Positions 52,296-61,221 of a DNA stretch of 64,000 nt are shown in pieces. The notes under the pieces are model-generated. The model saw only the letters and a program-made list of their open reading frames with translations. It was not told the origin of the DNA and made no database searches. The stretch is taken from the NCBI RefSeq assembly GCF_015711645.1, contig NZ_JABTEX010000003.1:496001-560000 (forward strand), read 5' to 3'. The translations under genes were made by a program, and so were the position numbers. The stretch's first letter is position 1, and the number at the start of each line of letters is the position of its first letter. Origin of the DNA: Planomonospora sp. ID82291. GTDB lineage: Bacteria; Actinomycetota; Actinomycetes; Streptosporangiales; Streptosporangiaceae.

Positions 52296-52848
52296 CGGTC
52301 TCGAGCAGCCCGCGCCACACCTCGTCCTCGGCGGCGGCGAGACGGGCGATCTCCTCCTCGTCGGTGGTCTCACCCCAGGCCTCCCTGAGATGGCGGATCG
52401 CCGCCTCGACCACCCGCACGCCGTCCCGGAACTGACCCGGACCGCTGTTGCAGGGCAGGCAGAGCGCGTGCCGCGCCCCACCCGTGTCGTGGTCGACGTG
52501 CCCCGCCGGACGCGTCCAGCAGACCGCGCACCGCCCCTTCCGCCGGTCGAGCATCCGGTCGGCCTCGGTGATGCCGTATCGCAGTTCCAGGAGGTGGTTT
52601 CGCTCACTGCCGTGCTTCTTGGTCTTGTTGGCCCGCATCACCCGGGTGCGGCAGGGCTTGCAGTAGGCGGCGAAGCCGTCCCTCTTCGAACGGTTGCTTC
52701 CGAATCCGGCGTGCGGCTTGATCCGCTTGCATCGGGGACAGAACGTGTGCCCCTCAGGGGCAACGACCCGCTCCCGGACCGTTTCCCCTGCTCCCCCTTC
52801 CGTTTGCGGTGGCTCGCGACGGAGCGCTTCCGAAAGCGCTCCTTGCAA
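52288..52848 (-). CDS. Endonuclease VII-like HNH/zinc-ribbon protein (probably 3' half of a split gene)
   Basis: 186 codons in the open frame, but only a TTG at 52848 is available as start and it has no SD. Zinc ribbon FCPRCKRIKPHAGFGSNRSK...YCKPCRTR (about 36-70) then the recombination endonuclease VII core 'CAVCWTRPAGHVDHDTGGARHALCLPCN' (about 107-134). The family cleaves branched DNA or acts as an HNH nuclease. A second, damaged ribbon lies upstream in the -1 frame (see 52790-53009), so the intact ancestor was longer. Overlaps the GH38 stop by 8 bp (convergent). Confidence 0.75.
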   Translation of the reverse strand: MQGALSEALRREPPQTEGGAGETVRERVVAPEGHTFCPRCKRIKPHAGFGSNRSKRDGFAAYCKPCRTRVMRANKTKKHGSERNHLLELRYGITEADRMLDRRKGRCAVCWTRPAGHVDHDTGGARHALCLPCNSGPGQFRDGVRVVEAAIRHLREAWGETTDEEEIARLAAAEDEVWRGLLETVS

Positions 52849-53009
52849 TAGCGGGCCAGCCCGTCCGCCATTCTCCTGGTAAGCCCGAACTCGGTGACCG
52901 GCCTGGCCGGTCCACAGTCAGGACAAGTCTGAGAACTCTCCGCCGAGTCCGCACTTACCCCTGATTCAAAATTCAGACATTTTCTACTATTCTCCGCCTT
53001 TCTGGACAT
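52790..53009 (-). pseudogene. Upstream zinc-ribbon half of the HNH gene, out of frame
   Basis: From ATG 53009 (inside the pup 3' end) the frame reads a short AT-rich lead, then CPDCGPARPVTEFGLTRRMA and ARYCKERFRKRS. This parallels CPRC...YCKPC of the downstream ribbon, but the fourth cysteine is replaced by arginine. The reading frame must shift by -1 near 52790 (a GGGGG run) to join the HNH domain. So the two parts are probably one decaying gene. Confidence 0.5.
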
Positions 53010-53196
53010 ATGACCGGACGAACTCCTCTGCGTTCTCTTCGAGGACTTCGTCGATCTCGTCCAGGATCGAGTCGACGTCGTCCGAGAGCTTCTCCTGGCG
53101 CTCCTGGACGTCGGAGGTCGAGGAGGCCTCGACCTCCTCGGCCTCACGGTCGGTCCGGCCGGTCTGCTTCTGGCCGCCGGTGTCCTTGCTCGCCAT
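52987..53196 (-). CDS. pup: Prokaryotic ubiquitin-like protein Pup
   Basis: 69 residues from ATG 53196 (GGAGG 8 nt upstream; the longer frame to 53256 lacks an SD). MASKDTGGQKQTGRTDREAE starts the disordered, acidic N-half; the helical C-half 'LDEIDEVLEENAEEFVRSYV' ends QKGGE. It is the tag linked to lysines by PafA. A C-terminal Glu means no Dop deamidation is needed. 4 kb from prcB and 9 kb from dop. Confidence 0.96.
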   Translation of the reverse strand: MASKDTGGQKQTGRTDREAEEVEASSTSDVQERQEKLSDDVDSILDEIDEVLEENAEEFVRSYVQKGGE

Positions 53197-53365
53197 CTGT
53201 GGCACCTCCGCCTGGGGGACGTCTGCACTTCGTATCTTCCCCGAACCGGCCGACATTTCGCGCGGATCAGCCCGCGATCTTTGCCCGCCGCCCGGGTCGT
53301 ACCCGGTCGTACCCGCCAGACAACCTCCCCCTCCGCCTCCGGGGCAAATCCATCCCTTGACCGGA

Positions 53366-53405
53366 TAGCAGTGCTACCCAATAATTGGACACCATCACTA
53401 TCCAA
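53366..53405. promoter_or_regulatory. Palindromic promoter region of the membrane protein gene
   Basis: TAGCAGTGCTA (53366-53376) and CCAATAATTGG (53378-53388) are perfect palindromes, and TTGGA/TCCAA (53385-53389 and 53401-53405) form an outer repeat. The gene starts at 53422. The cluster looks like an operator. Confidence 0.5.
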
Positions 53406-53421
53406 ATGGGAGGCCCTCCGC

Positions 53422-53826
53422 ATGTCACCGTCGTCCCTGAGCACCGCCGGGGTGCTGCTCGTCACCGTTCCCGCCGTGGCCTTCGGCGGGGCCTCCCTGC
53501 TTGCGCACATCATGCGCGACATCCCTGGATACCTGGACAACCCGGTCCGGCGCGGCCTGTGGCGGGCGGGCCACGCCCATGCGGGCGTCCTGGTGCTCTT
53601 CGCACTGGTCGCCCTGCTCTACATCGACCGGGCCGACCTGTCGGAGGACATGAAGGGCCTGACGCGGGGACTGATCGCTGCCGCGCCGGTCCTGATGCCC
53701 CTCGGCTTCTTCCTGTCGGTGGTGCGCCCCTCGGACACCGCGCCCAACCGGCTCATCTGGCTGGCGGCGCTCGGCGGGATCTCCCTGGCGGCGGGGACCC
53801 TCATCCTCGGAATCGGTCTCATCTGA
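53422..53826 (+). CDS. Hypothetical four-helix membrane protein
   Basis: 134 residues; ATG 53422 with GGGAGG upstream. Four hydrophobic segments (about 8-30, 50-68, 83-103 and 110-132); 'DNPVRRGLWRAGHAHAGVLV' is a conserved-looking loop with histidines. No assigned function. It is divergent from pup and followed after 99 bp by a Ser/Thr kinase. Confidence 0.72.
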   Translation: MSPSSLSTAGVLLVTVPAVAFGGASLLAHIMRDIPGYLDNPVRRGLWRAGHAHAGVLVLFALVALLYIDRADLSEDMKGLTRGLIAAAPVLMPLGFFLSVVRPSDTAPNRLIWLAALGGISLAAGTLILGIGLI

Positions 53827-53925
53827 GGCCCCTTACAGCGTAGATCCATGCCTTTTCAGGGGGATCGATCACCTGTGGAGCGGTCCAAGTAGGCCTTCGC
53901 CTCCGTTTCCTGGGATCATTGCCCC

Positions 53926-54720
53926 GTGAGCACCATCGTCGCCGGCCGGTACCAGCTCGTCGCCCCCGTGGGACAGGGGGCGACAGGCGTCGTATGGCGG
54001 GCCTACGACCTGCTGCTGGAGAGGGACGTCGCCCTCAAGGAGATCGCCCTGCCGCCGGGACCCGGCGCGGCCGAGCGGCGGCGCCGGGTGGTCAAGGAGG
54101 CGCGGATGGCCGCCCGCCTGAGCCACCGGGGCATCGTGACCGTGCACAACCTGGCCGAGGAGGCCGAGCGCCTCTGGATCGTCATGGAGTTCCTGGAGGC
54201 GCTGACCCTGCACGACACCGTGGTGCAGGCGGGTCCGCTCCCCGCGGAGCTCGTGGCGAAGATGGGGCGGCGACTGCTGGAGGCGCTCCGGCACGCGCAC
54301 GACGGCGGGGTGGTCCACCGGGACATCAAGCCCGCCAACATCATGCTGACCGGCGACCGGGTGGTGCTGGCGGACTTCGGCTTCGCGGGGTTCGAGAGCA
54401 CCGCGACGACCTCGATGCGCGGCACCCCGGCGTTCATCGCGCCGGAGACCCTGCAGGGCAGGGGCGGCACCCGCGAGGCGGACATGTGGTCGTTCGGCGC
54501 CACGCTGTACATGGCCGTGGAGGGCAGGACGCCGTTCCGCACGGTGGACTCCATGGCCGCGCTGATGGCCGCGCTGCAGGAGCCGCCCCGCGCGCCGAAG
54601 CGGGCCGGAGCCCTGGAGCCCGTGCTGCGGGGACTGCTCCGCAAGGATCCGGCGGCCCGGCTGACGTCCGAGCAGACGTACGCGATGCTGGTGAATCTGC
54701 GTCGCCACAGTGCGGCCTGA
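53926..54720 (+). CDS. Ser/Thr protein kinase, cytosolic
   Basis: 264 residues, a bare kinase domain. Gly loop GQGATGVVW, lysine in VALKEI, catalytic loop HRDIKPAN, DFGFAG, and APE 'IAPETLQG' are all intact. No transmembrane or sensor domain. A GATCAT box 6 nt before GTG 53926 suggests leaderless. Paired with a second kinase 192 bp downstream. Confidence 0.9.
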   Translation: MSTIVAGRYQLVAPVGQGATGVVWRAYDLLLERDVALKEIALPPGPGAAERRRRVVKEARMAARLSHRGIVTVHNLAEEAERLWIVMEFLEALTLHDTVVQAGPLPAELVAKMGRRLLEALRHAHDGGVVHRDIKPANIMLTGDRVVLADFGFAGFESTATTSMRGTPAFIAPETLQGRGGTREADMWSFGATLYMAVEGRTPFRTVDSMAALMAALQEPPRAPKRAGALEPVLRGLLRKDPAARLTSEQTYAMLVNLRRHSAA

Positions 54721-54746
54721 TCCGTCTCGGACAGACGAGAAAGGCC

Positions 54747-54772
54747 TTTCCGGTCGACCCTCATACCGGAAA
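54747..54772. other. Small hairpin in the AT-rich spacer between two kinases
   Basis: TTTCCGGT (54747-54754) and ACCGGAAA (54765-54772) pair around a 10-nt loop. The 54770-54850 stretch is markedly AT-rich. It may end the first kinase transcript and hold the second kinase's promoter. Confidence 0.4.
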
Positions 54773-54912
54773 AGGACAAAAAAATAATATTTCACGACAT
54801 GCGCGCAACTTAATCGTTATAGGCGATACATGTCGCGGCCCGCTGGTGCACCGTTCCAGATGAAACCATGAATGCCCGGAGGGGCCCGGTCTCTACGTGC
54901 AACAGGTGAATC

Positions 54913-55797
54913 ATGGCAACGGGAAAGATGCGACCGCTGGGGGATCGGTATCAACTGATTTCGCCGACCGGGAGGGACGGTCCGGGAATCATCTGGCGCG
55001 CCCACGACCTGCGGCTCCGGCGCGATGTGGCGATCAAGGAGATTCAGCCGCTGTTCCGCGCGGACGGCGCTGATCTGGACGGCGCACGGCGGCGGGCGAT
55101 GCGCGAGGCGCGTTCGGCGGCGCGGCTGAGCCACCCGGCGGTGGTCGCGGTGCACGACCTGCTGGAAGAAGGCGGACGGCTCTGGATCGTGATGGAGCTG
55201 CTGGAGGCGCTGTCCCTGAAGGAGACGGTGTCCCATCTGGGTCATCTTCCCGTGCACTGGACCGCGTGGATCGGTTTCCAACTGCTGGGAGGACTGCGGC
55301 ACGCGCACGGAGCGGGAGTGCTGCACCGGGACATCAATCCCGGCAACATCCTGCTGACGGGTGACCGGGTGGTGCTGTCGGACTTCGGCATCGCGGCGTT
55401 GAACGGGGATCCGAGCGCGTCGACCACGGTGCCGCTGCACTGCGCGCCGGCCTACGTCGCGCCCGAGCGGCTCCACGGCCGTACCGCGAGCCCCGCGGCC
55501 GACCTGTGGTCGTTCGGGGCGAGCCTGTACTTCGCGGTGGAGGGCCGCCCGCCGTACCCCGGTTCGGACTCCCTGGCGGTGCTGGGCGAGGCCGCGCACC
55601 GCGCCCCCTCTCCGCCGGTGAAGGCGGGACCGCTCCGCCGGGTGCTGGAGGGGCTGCTCCGGCGCGACCCCTCGGACCGGATCACCGCCGACCACGCCGC
55701 GCGCCTGCTCTCGGCGGTCCTCCGAATGGAGGGGGTGGCGGTGGATCCGCCCCGTCTCCCGGCCGCGCGGCTGCCTCCCGACTCGTTCGCGAGGTGA
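54913..55797 (+). CDS. Ser/Thr protein kinase with altered catalytic loop
   Basis: 294 residues, bare kinase domain plus a proline-rich tail. Lysine in VAIKEI and DFGIAA are present, but the loop reads HRDINPGN: the usual lysine two after D140 is N142. The Gly loop is also unusual (PTGRDGPGII). The catalytic Asp and Mg-binding Asn (N145) remain. Activity may be weak or regulated differently. A paralogue of the preceding kinase by size, order and sequence. Confidence 0.87.
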   Translation: MATGKMRPLGDRYQLISPTGRDGPGIIWRAHDLRLRRDVAIKEIQPLFRADGADLDGARRRAMREARSAARLSHPAVVAVHDLLEEGGRLWIVMELLEALSLKETVSHLGHLPVHWTAWIGFQLLGGLRHAHGAGVLHRDINPGNILLTGDRVVLSDFGIAALNGDPSASTTVPLHCAPAYVAPERLHGRTASPAADLWSFGASLYFAVEGRPPYPGSDSLAVLGEAAHRAPSPPVKAGPLRRVLEGLLRRDPSDRITADHAARLLSAVLRMEGVAVDPPRLPAARLPPDSFAR

Positions 55798-55876
55798 CCC
55801 GGTACGGGGCCGACCGGGAGCCGCCGGCCGCCCTGCCGGGTCCGGCGGCCGGCGGAACGGGTCCGGCGGCCGGCGG

Positions 55877-57430
55877 TCAGCGGGCCCGGCGGCCGACGGT
55901 CAGCGGGCCCGGCGGCCGGCCCGCCCGGTCCCCGGGACGGGCGCACTCCGCGGCCAGCCGCGCGGCCAGGTGGGGGTGGCCGGCCCAGTGCAGGTGCAGG
56001 TAGGAGGCGGCGACCCGGCCGTCGGCGAACCCGTCGGCCCCTCCCCGCCAGCGGAACAGCGGGCGCTCCGGGGCGGGGTCCACCGCCGTGCGGTGGAACT
56101 CGTGGCCCCGGTAGCGCTCCCCCTCCCTGGTCAGCACCGAGTCGCGGACGGCGACCGCGTCGCGGTAGCCGAGGGTGAGTCTGCCGGTCATCTCCGCCTC
56201 GGCTCCGACGACCCCGCACATCGGCCTGCCGTCCAGGGACCGCGCGAGGTAGAGCAGGCCGGCGCACTCGGCCGCGATCGGTCCGCCGAACGCGGCGATC
56301 CGCCGGCGCAGCGGCTCGTTGGCCGACAGCTCGTCGGCGTAGACCTCGGGGAACCCTCCGCCGATGACGACGCCCCGGCTGCCCTCGGGCAGGTCCTCGT
56401 CGGTGAGCGGGTCGAACACGGCGAGCTCGGCTCCGGCCGCGGCCAGCAGTTCGGCCTGCTCGGTGTATCCGAAGGTGAAGGCCCTGCCCCCGGCGACGGC
56501 GATCCGGACGCTGTCCGATCCGTCCCACGCATCCGATCCGTCCGGCGCGCCGTGTAGGTCCGGCACGCCTCGCACGGCGGGGTGCGCCCCCGCGGACGCG
56601 GAGGACGCGGAGGACGCGGCGGCGGACGCAGGGGCGGCGGCGGTGACCGGTGCGGCGGGCACGTGGGCGGGCACGGCGGTGCGCACGGCGGTGCGCACGG
56701 CGAGGTCCGGGCTCCACGGGCGGCCGGGCAGCGGCGGGGCCGTGCGCGCCAGCCGTACCAGCGCGTCCAGATCGCAGGAGTCCGCGACGAGCGCCTCGGC
56801 GGCGTCCATCGCCCCGGCCGCCCCGGCGCCGTGCTCGGCGGCGGTGACGAGGCCGAGGTGGCGGGAGGGCACGGTGACGGCGTCGCTGCGGCGGATCGCG
56901 CCCAGGACCGGGACGCCGCTCTCGGCGAGGGCCTCGCGCAGCAGGCTCTCGTGCCGCTGCGAGCCGACCCGGTTGAGGATCACCCCGCCGAATCTGAGCC
57001 GGGTGTCGTAGGAGGCGAAGCCGTGCACCAGCGCGGCCACGGACCTGCTCTGCCGGGCCGCGTCGACGACGAGGACGACCGGGGCGTCCAGCAGGCGCGC
57101 GACGTGCGCGGTGGAGGCGAACTCACCGGATCCCGCGCCGTCGTAGAGGCCCATGACCCCTTCGATCACCGCGATGGCGGCCCCCGCCGCGCCGTGCAGG
57201 AACAGCGGCACCACGAGGTCCTCCCCGACCAGCCACGGGTCGAGGTTGCGTCCGGGCCGGCCGGTGGCCAGGGCGTGGTAGCCGGGGTCGATGTAGTCGG
57301 GCCCGACCTTGTGCGGGGAGACCGCCAGCCCGCGGCGGGTCAGCGCGGCCATGAGGCCGGTGGCGACGGTGGTCTTGCCGGCCCCGGAGGCCGGGGCGGC
57401 GATCACCAGCCGGGGCGCGGAGACGCTCAT
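55877..57430 (-). CDS. cobB: Cobyrinate a,c-diamide synthase
   Basis: 517 residues. N-terminal P-loop 'APASGAGKTTVATGL', 'KVGPDYIDPGYH' and 'VIEGVMGLYDG'; C-terminal class I glutamine amidotransferase domain with nucleophile Cys in 'AAECAGLLYL' and 'GHEFHRTAV'. Joining the two is an Ala/Asp-rich linker (about 250-320). Amidates the a and c side chains of cobyrinate using glutamine and ATP. Start ATG 57430; last gene of the cobalamin operon. Confidence 0.93.
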   Translation of the reverse strand: MSVSAPRLVIAAPASGAGKTTVATGLMAALTRRGLAVSPHKVGPDYIDPGYHALATGRPGRNLDPWLVGEDLVVPLFLHGAAGAAIAVIEGVMGLYDGAGSGEFASTAHVARLLDAPVVLVVDAARQSRSVAALVHGFASYDTRLRFGGVILNRVGSQRHESLLREALAESGVPVLGAIRRSDAVTVPSRHLGLVTAAEHGAGAAGAMDAAEALVADSCDLDALVRLARTAPPLPGRPWSPDLAVRTAVRTAVPAHVPAAPVTAAAPASAAASSASSASAGAHPAVRGVPDLHGAPDGSDAWDGSDSVRIAVAGGRAFTFGYTEQAELLAAAGAELAVFDPLTDEDLPEGSRGVVIGGGFPEVYADELSANEPLRRRIAAFGGPIAAECAGLLYLARSLDGRPMCGVVGAEAEMTGRLTLGYRDAVAVRDSVLTREGERYRGHEFHRTAVDPAPERPLFRWRGGADGFADGRVAASYLHLHWAGHPHLAARLAAECARPGDRAGRPPGPLTVGRRAR

Positions 57431-57530
57431 GCCCGCCGCGCCCCGGTACGGCCGGCCGGCCGGACCGCGCACCCGGCCCGGTGGACGGCCCGGCGGACGG
57501 CCCAGACGGCCCGGCCGGGTGTGTCGGCGG

Positions 57531-58133
57531 TCACCATTCGATGCCCTTCTGGCCCTTCTGCCCCGCGTCCATGGGGTGCTTGACCTTGCCCATCTCCGTG
57601 ACGAGGTCGGCGGCCTCGACCAGGCGCGGGTCGGCGTCCCTGCCGGTGATCACGACGTGCTGGCTCCCGGGGCGGTCCGCCAGGGCGGCCAGCACGTCCT
57701 CGACGTCGATCCAGCCCCACGTGATCGGATAGGTGAACTCGTCCAGCACGTAGAGGCGGAAGGTCTCCGCGGCCAGGTCGCGCTTGATCTGCTCCCAGCC
57801 CTCCCGGGCGTCGGCGGCGTGGTCGGCCTCGCTGCCGGGGCGCTGGATCCAGGACCAGCCCTCCCCCATCTTGTGCCAGGAGACCGGCCCGCCCTCGCCC
57901 GAGTCGCCGAGGACGCGCAGCGCCCGCTCCTCGCCGATGCGCCACTTGGCGGATTTGACGAACTGGAACACCCCAATCGGCCAGCCCTGGTTCCAGGCGC
58001 GCAGGGCCAGGCCGAAGGCCGCGGTGGACTTGCCCTTGCCGGGGCCGGTGTGCACGATCAGCAGCGGCCGGGCGCGGCGCTGCCGGGTGGTCAGGCCGTC
58101 GTCGGGCACGCTGGCAGGTCTGCCCTGTGGCAT
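57531..58133 (-). CDS. cobO: Cob(I)yrinic acid a,c-diamide adenosyltransferase
   Basis: 200 residues, CobA/CobO type. Walker A 'HTGPGKGKSTAAFGLALR', 'GVFQFVKSAKWRIGEE', 'YVLDEFTYPITWGWID' and 'VITGRDADPRLVEAADLVTEM' are typical. Transfers the adenosyl group of ATP to Co(I). Cytosolic. Follows the chelatase in the operon. Confidence 0.95.
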   Translation of the reverse strand: MPQGRPASVPDDGLTTRQRRARPLLIVHTGPGKGKSTAAFGLALRAWNQGWPIGVFQFVKSAKWRIGEERALRVLGDSGEGGPVSWHKMGEGWSWIQRPGSEADHAADAREGWEQIKRDLAAETFRLYVLDEFTYPITWGWIDVEDVLAALADRPGSQHVVITGRDADPRLVEAADLVTEMGKVKHPMDAGQKGQKGIEW

Positions 58134-58144
58134 GTCACGCCTTT

Positions 58145-58260
58145 CTCGGGGTCGGGGTCGGTACCGGGGTCGGGGCCGGTGTCGGTACCGGGATCGGAGG
58201 CGGTACCGGGATCGGAGGCGGCGCCGGGGCGGGGATCGGTGCCGGGGCGGTCGCGTCCGG
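58145..58260. repeat. GTCGGG-type tandem repeat between chelatase and cobO
   Basis: About 15 imperfect copies of GGTCGGGG/GGTACCGGG fill the short spacer between the chelatase and cobO genes. On the plus strand it would read (GVGTGA)n; no gene is supported. Confidence 0.8.
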
Positions 58261-58262
58261 GC

Positions 58263-60467
58263 TCATGCGGCGGTCCGCCGCCGGCGGACCAGGTCGCCGA
58301 GGCCGGTCAGGTCGTCCAGGCGCACGGTCTCGGCGCCCATCCTGGCGGCCAGCGACCGGGCCAGGCCGAGGCGGACGTACCCGTCCTCGCAGTCCACCAC
58401 CACCGCGGCCGTCCCCGTCAGCAGCGCCGCGGCGCGGTGGGACTGCTCCAGCGTGCCGGAGGTGGCCCGGCCGTCGGTCACCAGGATCAGCAGCGGTCGT
58501 CTGGCCGGGTCGCGGAGCCGTTCCACGCGCAGCACCTCGGCCGTCCGGACGAGCCCGGCGGCCAGCGGGGTGCGCCCGCCGGTGGGCAGCTCGCGCAGCC
58601 GGGCCGCTCCCGCCTCCACGGAGGAGGTGGGCGGCAGGACGAGATCGGCGCCGGTGCCGCGGAAGGTGATCAGGCCGACCTTGTCGCGGCGCTGGTAGGC
58701 GTCGAGCAGCAGGCCGAGCACGACCGCCTTGACCGCCTGCATGCGGCGGCGGGCCGCCATGGAGCCGCTGGCGTCGACGGTGAACAGCACCAGGTTGCCC
58801 TCGCGCCCCTCCCGCACGGCCTCGCGCAGGTCGCCGCGGCGCACCAGCAGGCCCGGGCCGCTCCTGCCGCGCTCCCGCTGGTACGGCGCGGCGGCCAGGA
58901 CGGTCGCCGGCAGGTGGAGGGAGCCCGGGCGGCCGTCGGGGACCCGGGCGCCGGTGGTCTTCCCGAGGGGCGTCCTGGCCCGCGACCGCCGCCCCGGCGC
59001 TCCGGCTCCGAGGCCGGGCACGGTGAACAGGCGGGCCCGGCGGACCGGGTCGGCCTCGGCCACCTGCTCCCGGCCCGGGCCCGCGCTCTGCGCGCCGGAC
59101 GGCCCGGCCTCGGCGGAGGACCCGTCCTCCGGGCCGGACCCGGACGGCGGCGCGCCGGGCCCGCCGGCGGGCGCGGGGCCTTCCGGTTCCCGGGACGCGT
59201 CACCGGCCGGCGCCCCGTCGGCGCCGGAGCGGGAGCCCTCGTCGCCGTCCGGTCCGGAGGACGGCCCGGAGGAGGACGGCCCGGAGGAGGACGCCGAGGA
59301 GGGCCCGGCAGAGGGCGCGGAGCCGTCCGGGCCGCCGGAACCCCCGCCGCCGTCCCCTCCGCCATCGCCCTCCGGGCCGCCGGGTCCGCCCTCGGGGGCG
59401 CCGGGATCGTCGTCGGGGATCGCGTCGAGGAGGTCGTCGAGCCGGGACTCGTCCAGGCCGGGCGCGTCGAAGGGATCGCGGCGGCGGCGGTGCGGGAGGG
59501 CGAGCCGGGCGGCCTCGCGGACGTCGGCCGCGGTGACCTCGCTGCGGCCCTGCCAGGCGGCGTGCGCGATGGCGGCGCTCGCCGTGACGAGGTCGGCGCG
59601 CAGGCCGTCCACCTCGAAGCCCGCGCACACGGCGGCGATCCGCCGCAGCGCGGAGTCCGGCAGCGCCACCCGGGCGACCCGGTCCCGCGCCTCGGCGATC
59701 CGCGCGGCCAGAGCCGCCTCCTGCCCGGCCCAGGCCTCGGCGAAGGCCTCCGGGGCGGCGTCGTAGGCCAGCCGGCGCCGGACCACCTCGGCCCGCTCAT
59801 GCACCTCCCGAGACGCCCTGACCTCGACGGTGAGGCCGAACCGGTCGAGCAGCTGCGGGCGCAGCTCGCCCTCCTCGGGGTTCATGGTCCCCACCAGCAG
59901 GAAGCGGGCGGCGTGCCGTACCGACACGCCCTCGCGCTCGACGTAGCAGGTGCCGAGCGCGGCCGCGTCGAGGAGCAGGTCGACCAGGTGGTCGTGGAGG
60001 AGGTTGACCTCGTCGACGTAGAGCACGCCGCGGTGGGCGGCGGCCAGCAGGCCGGGTTCGAAGGCCTTCACGCCCTCGGTGAGGGCGCGTTCGAGGTCGA
60101 GGGAGCCGGCGAGGCGGTCCTCTGCGGCGCCGACGGGCAGCTCCACCAGGCGGGCCGGGCGGACGGCCGCCTCGCCGGGCTCCGGCCCGGGCGCGCCGTG
60201 GGGCCCGTCGGGGCAGCGGGGGTCGGGGGCGGCGGGGTCGCAGGAGAAGCGGCAGCCCCGCACGACCTCCACGGGCGGCAGCAGCGCGGCCAGCGCCCGC
60301 ACGATCGTGGACTTGGCGGTGCCCTTCTCCCCTCGGACCAGCACGCCGCCGACGCGCGGGGAGACGGCGTTGAGGATCAGGGCGAGTTTGAGGTCCTCAA
60401 GACCCACGATCGCGGTGAAGGGGTAGTGCGAGTCGCGCACCGTCGGCATCTCCTCGGGGTGGGTCAT
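58263..60467 (-). CDS. Fused ChlI/ChlD-type cobalt chelatase subunit
   Basis: 734 residues. AAA+ part: Walker A '[16 protein letters not shown]', Walker B '[22 protein letters not shown]', '[20 protein letters not shown]'. Then a long Gly/Pro/Ser-rich acidic linker (about 360-470) and a VWA domain with MIDAS DASGSM (about 568) and 'TDGRATSG'. This is the ATP-motor subunit pair of magnesium/cobalt chelatases fused; in this riboswitch operon it should help the CobN-type subunit insert cobalt. CobN is not in the window. Confidence 0.9.
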   Translation of the reverse strand: MTHPEEMPTVRDSHYPFTAIVGLEDLKLALILNAVSPRVGGVLVRGEKGTAKSTIVRALAALLPPVEVVRGCRFSCDPAAPDPRCPDGPHGAPGPEPGEAAVRPARLVELPVGAAEDRLAGSLDLERALTEGVKAFEPGLLAAAHRGVLYVDEVNLLHDHLVDLLLDAAALGTCYVEREGVSVRHAARFLLVGTMNPEEGELRPQLLDRFGLTVEVRASREVHERAEVVRRRLAYDAAPEAFAEAWAGQEAALAARIAEARDRVARVALPDSALRRIAAVCAGFEVDGLRADLVTASAAIAHAAWQGRSEVTAADVREAARLALPHRRRRDPFDAPGLDESRLDDLLDAIPDDDPGAPEGGPGGPEGDGGGDGGGGSGGPDGSAPSAGPSSASSSGPSSSGPSSGPDGDEGSRSGADGAPAGDASREPEGPAPAGGPGAPPSGSGPEDGSSAEAGPSGAQSAGPGREQVAEADPVRRARLFTVPGLGAGAPGRRSRARTPLGKTTGARVPDGRPGSLHLPATVLAAAPYQRERGRSGPGLLVRRGDLREAVREGREGNLVLFTVDASGSMAARRRMQAVKAVVLGLLLDAYQRRDKVGLITFRGTGADLVLPPTSSVEAGAARLRELPTGGRTPLAAGLVRTAEVLRVERLRDPARRPLLILVTDGRATSGTLEQSHRAAALLTGTAAVVVDCEDGYVRLGLARSLAARMGAETVRLDDLTGLGDLVRRRRTAA

Positions 60468-60507
60468 GGGGATGGGTCCTGCGGGGTGGGCCGTGCGGAG
60501 GGAGCGG

Positions 60508-61221
60508 TCATGCGGGAAGGCGGAGCCGCCACCGGCCGCCGCGCCCGGTGAGGGCGACGCGGGTCAGCGGCGCGGCGTCGACGCGCCAGAACGACCGGGC
60601 GGGGGCGTCCAGCGCGTGGACGACCGCGGCGCGGACGACGGCGGGATGGGTGACGGCGACGGTCCTGCCCGGCGCCACCGCGGAGAGCCAGCCGGACACC
60701 CGGCCGAGGAGGTCGAGCACGGATTCGCCGCCGTGGGGCGCGGCCGCCGGGTCGGTGAGCCAGGCGGCGAGCTCCGCGGGTTCGGCGGCCTCGACCTCGG
60801 CGAGCGTCATGCCGCGCCAGCGGCCGTGGTCCCAGTCGGCCAGGAGCGGGTCGGGTCCGGCCCGCAGGCCGAGCGCCTCGGCCGTCTGCAGGCACCGCCG
60901 TTCGGGCGCCCGCAGAGCCGCCGGGCCCCGGACGCCGGGCGGATCCACCGGACCGTCCGGACCATCCGGAACGTGCGGACCCGCCGTGCCGCTCCGGCCG
61001 CCGTCCGGAACCTCCGGGGCGCCCGGGTGTCCCAGGCCGCCCAGGTGTCCCTGGGCGGCCGGGCCGCTCCAGCCGGGGCCGAGTCCGCCGGCCAGCGCGC
61101 CGGCGCGGCGCAGGCCCTGCCCGTCGAGCGGTTCGTCGTGCGGGAACGCGGCCCGGGCCGTCGCCGGCGTCGAGGCGTGGCAGACCAGCAGCAGCCGGGT
61201 GCCCTCCGGACCGCCCCTCAC
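60508..61221 (-). CDS. Histidine phosphatase-like protein of the cobalamin operon
   Basis: 237 residues; GTG 61221 overlaps the cbtA stop (GTGA). N-terminal '[18 protein letters not shown]' corresponds to the RHG motif of phosphoglycerate-mutase-fold enzymes, but Arg is Cys and Gly is Ala. A proline/glycine-rich insertion (about 60-110) precedes '[12 protein letters not shown]', '[10 protein letters not shown]' and '[16 protein letters not shown]'. Analogous CobC-like proteins dephosphorylate the nucleotide loop precursor. Because the active-site Arg is missing, it may be inactive or specialised. Confidence 0.8.
   Translation of the reverse strand: MRGGPEGTRLLLVCHASTPATARAAFPHDEPLDGQGLRRAGALAGGLGPGWSGPAAQGHLGGLGHPGAPEVPDGGRSGTAGPHVPDGPDGPVDPPGVRGPAALRAPERRCLQTAEALGLRAGPDPLLADWDHGRWRGMTLAEVEAAEPAELAAWLTDPAAAPHGGESVLDLLGRVSGWLSAVAPGRTVAVTHPAVVRAAVVHALDAPARSFWRVDAAPLTRVALTGRGGRWRLRLPA

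Noticed and set aside
53197-53256. Longer Pup start giving 20 extra residues
   Set aside because: No SD before it, and the internal ATG at 53196 has GGAGG and gives the usual Pup length.
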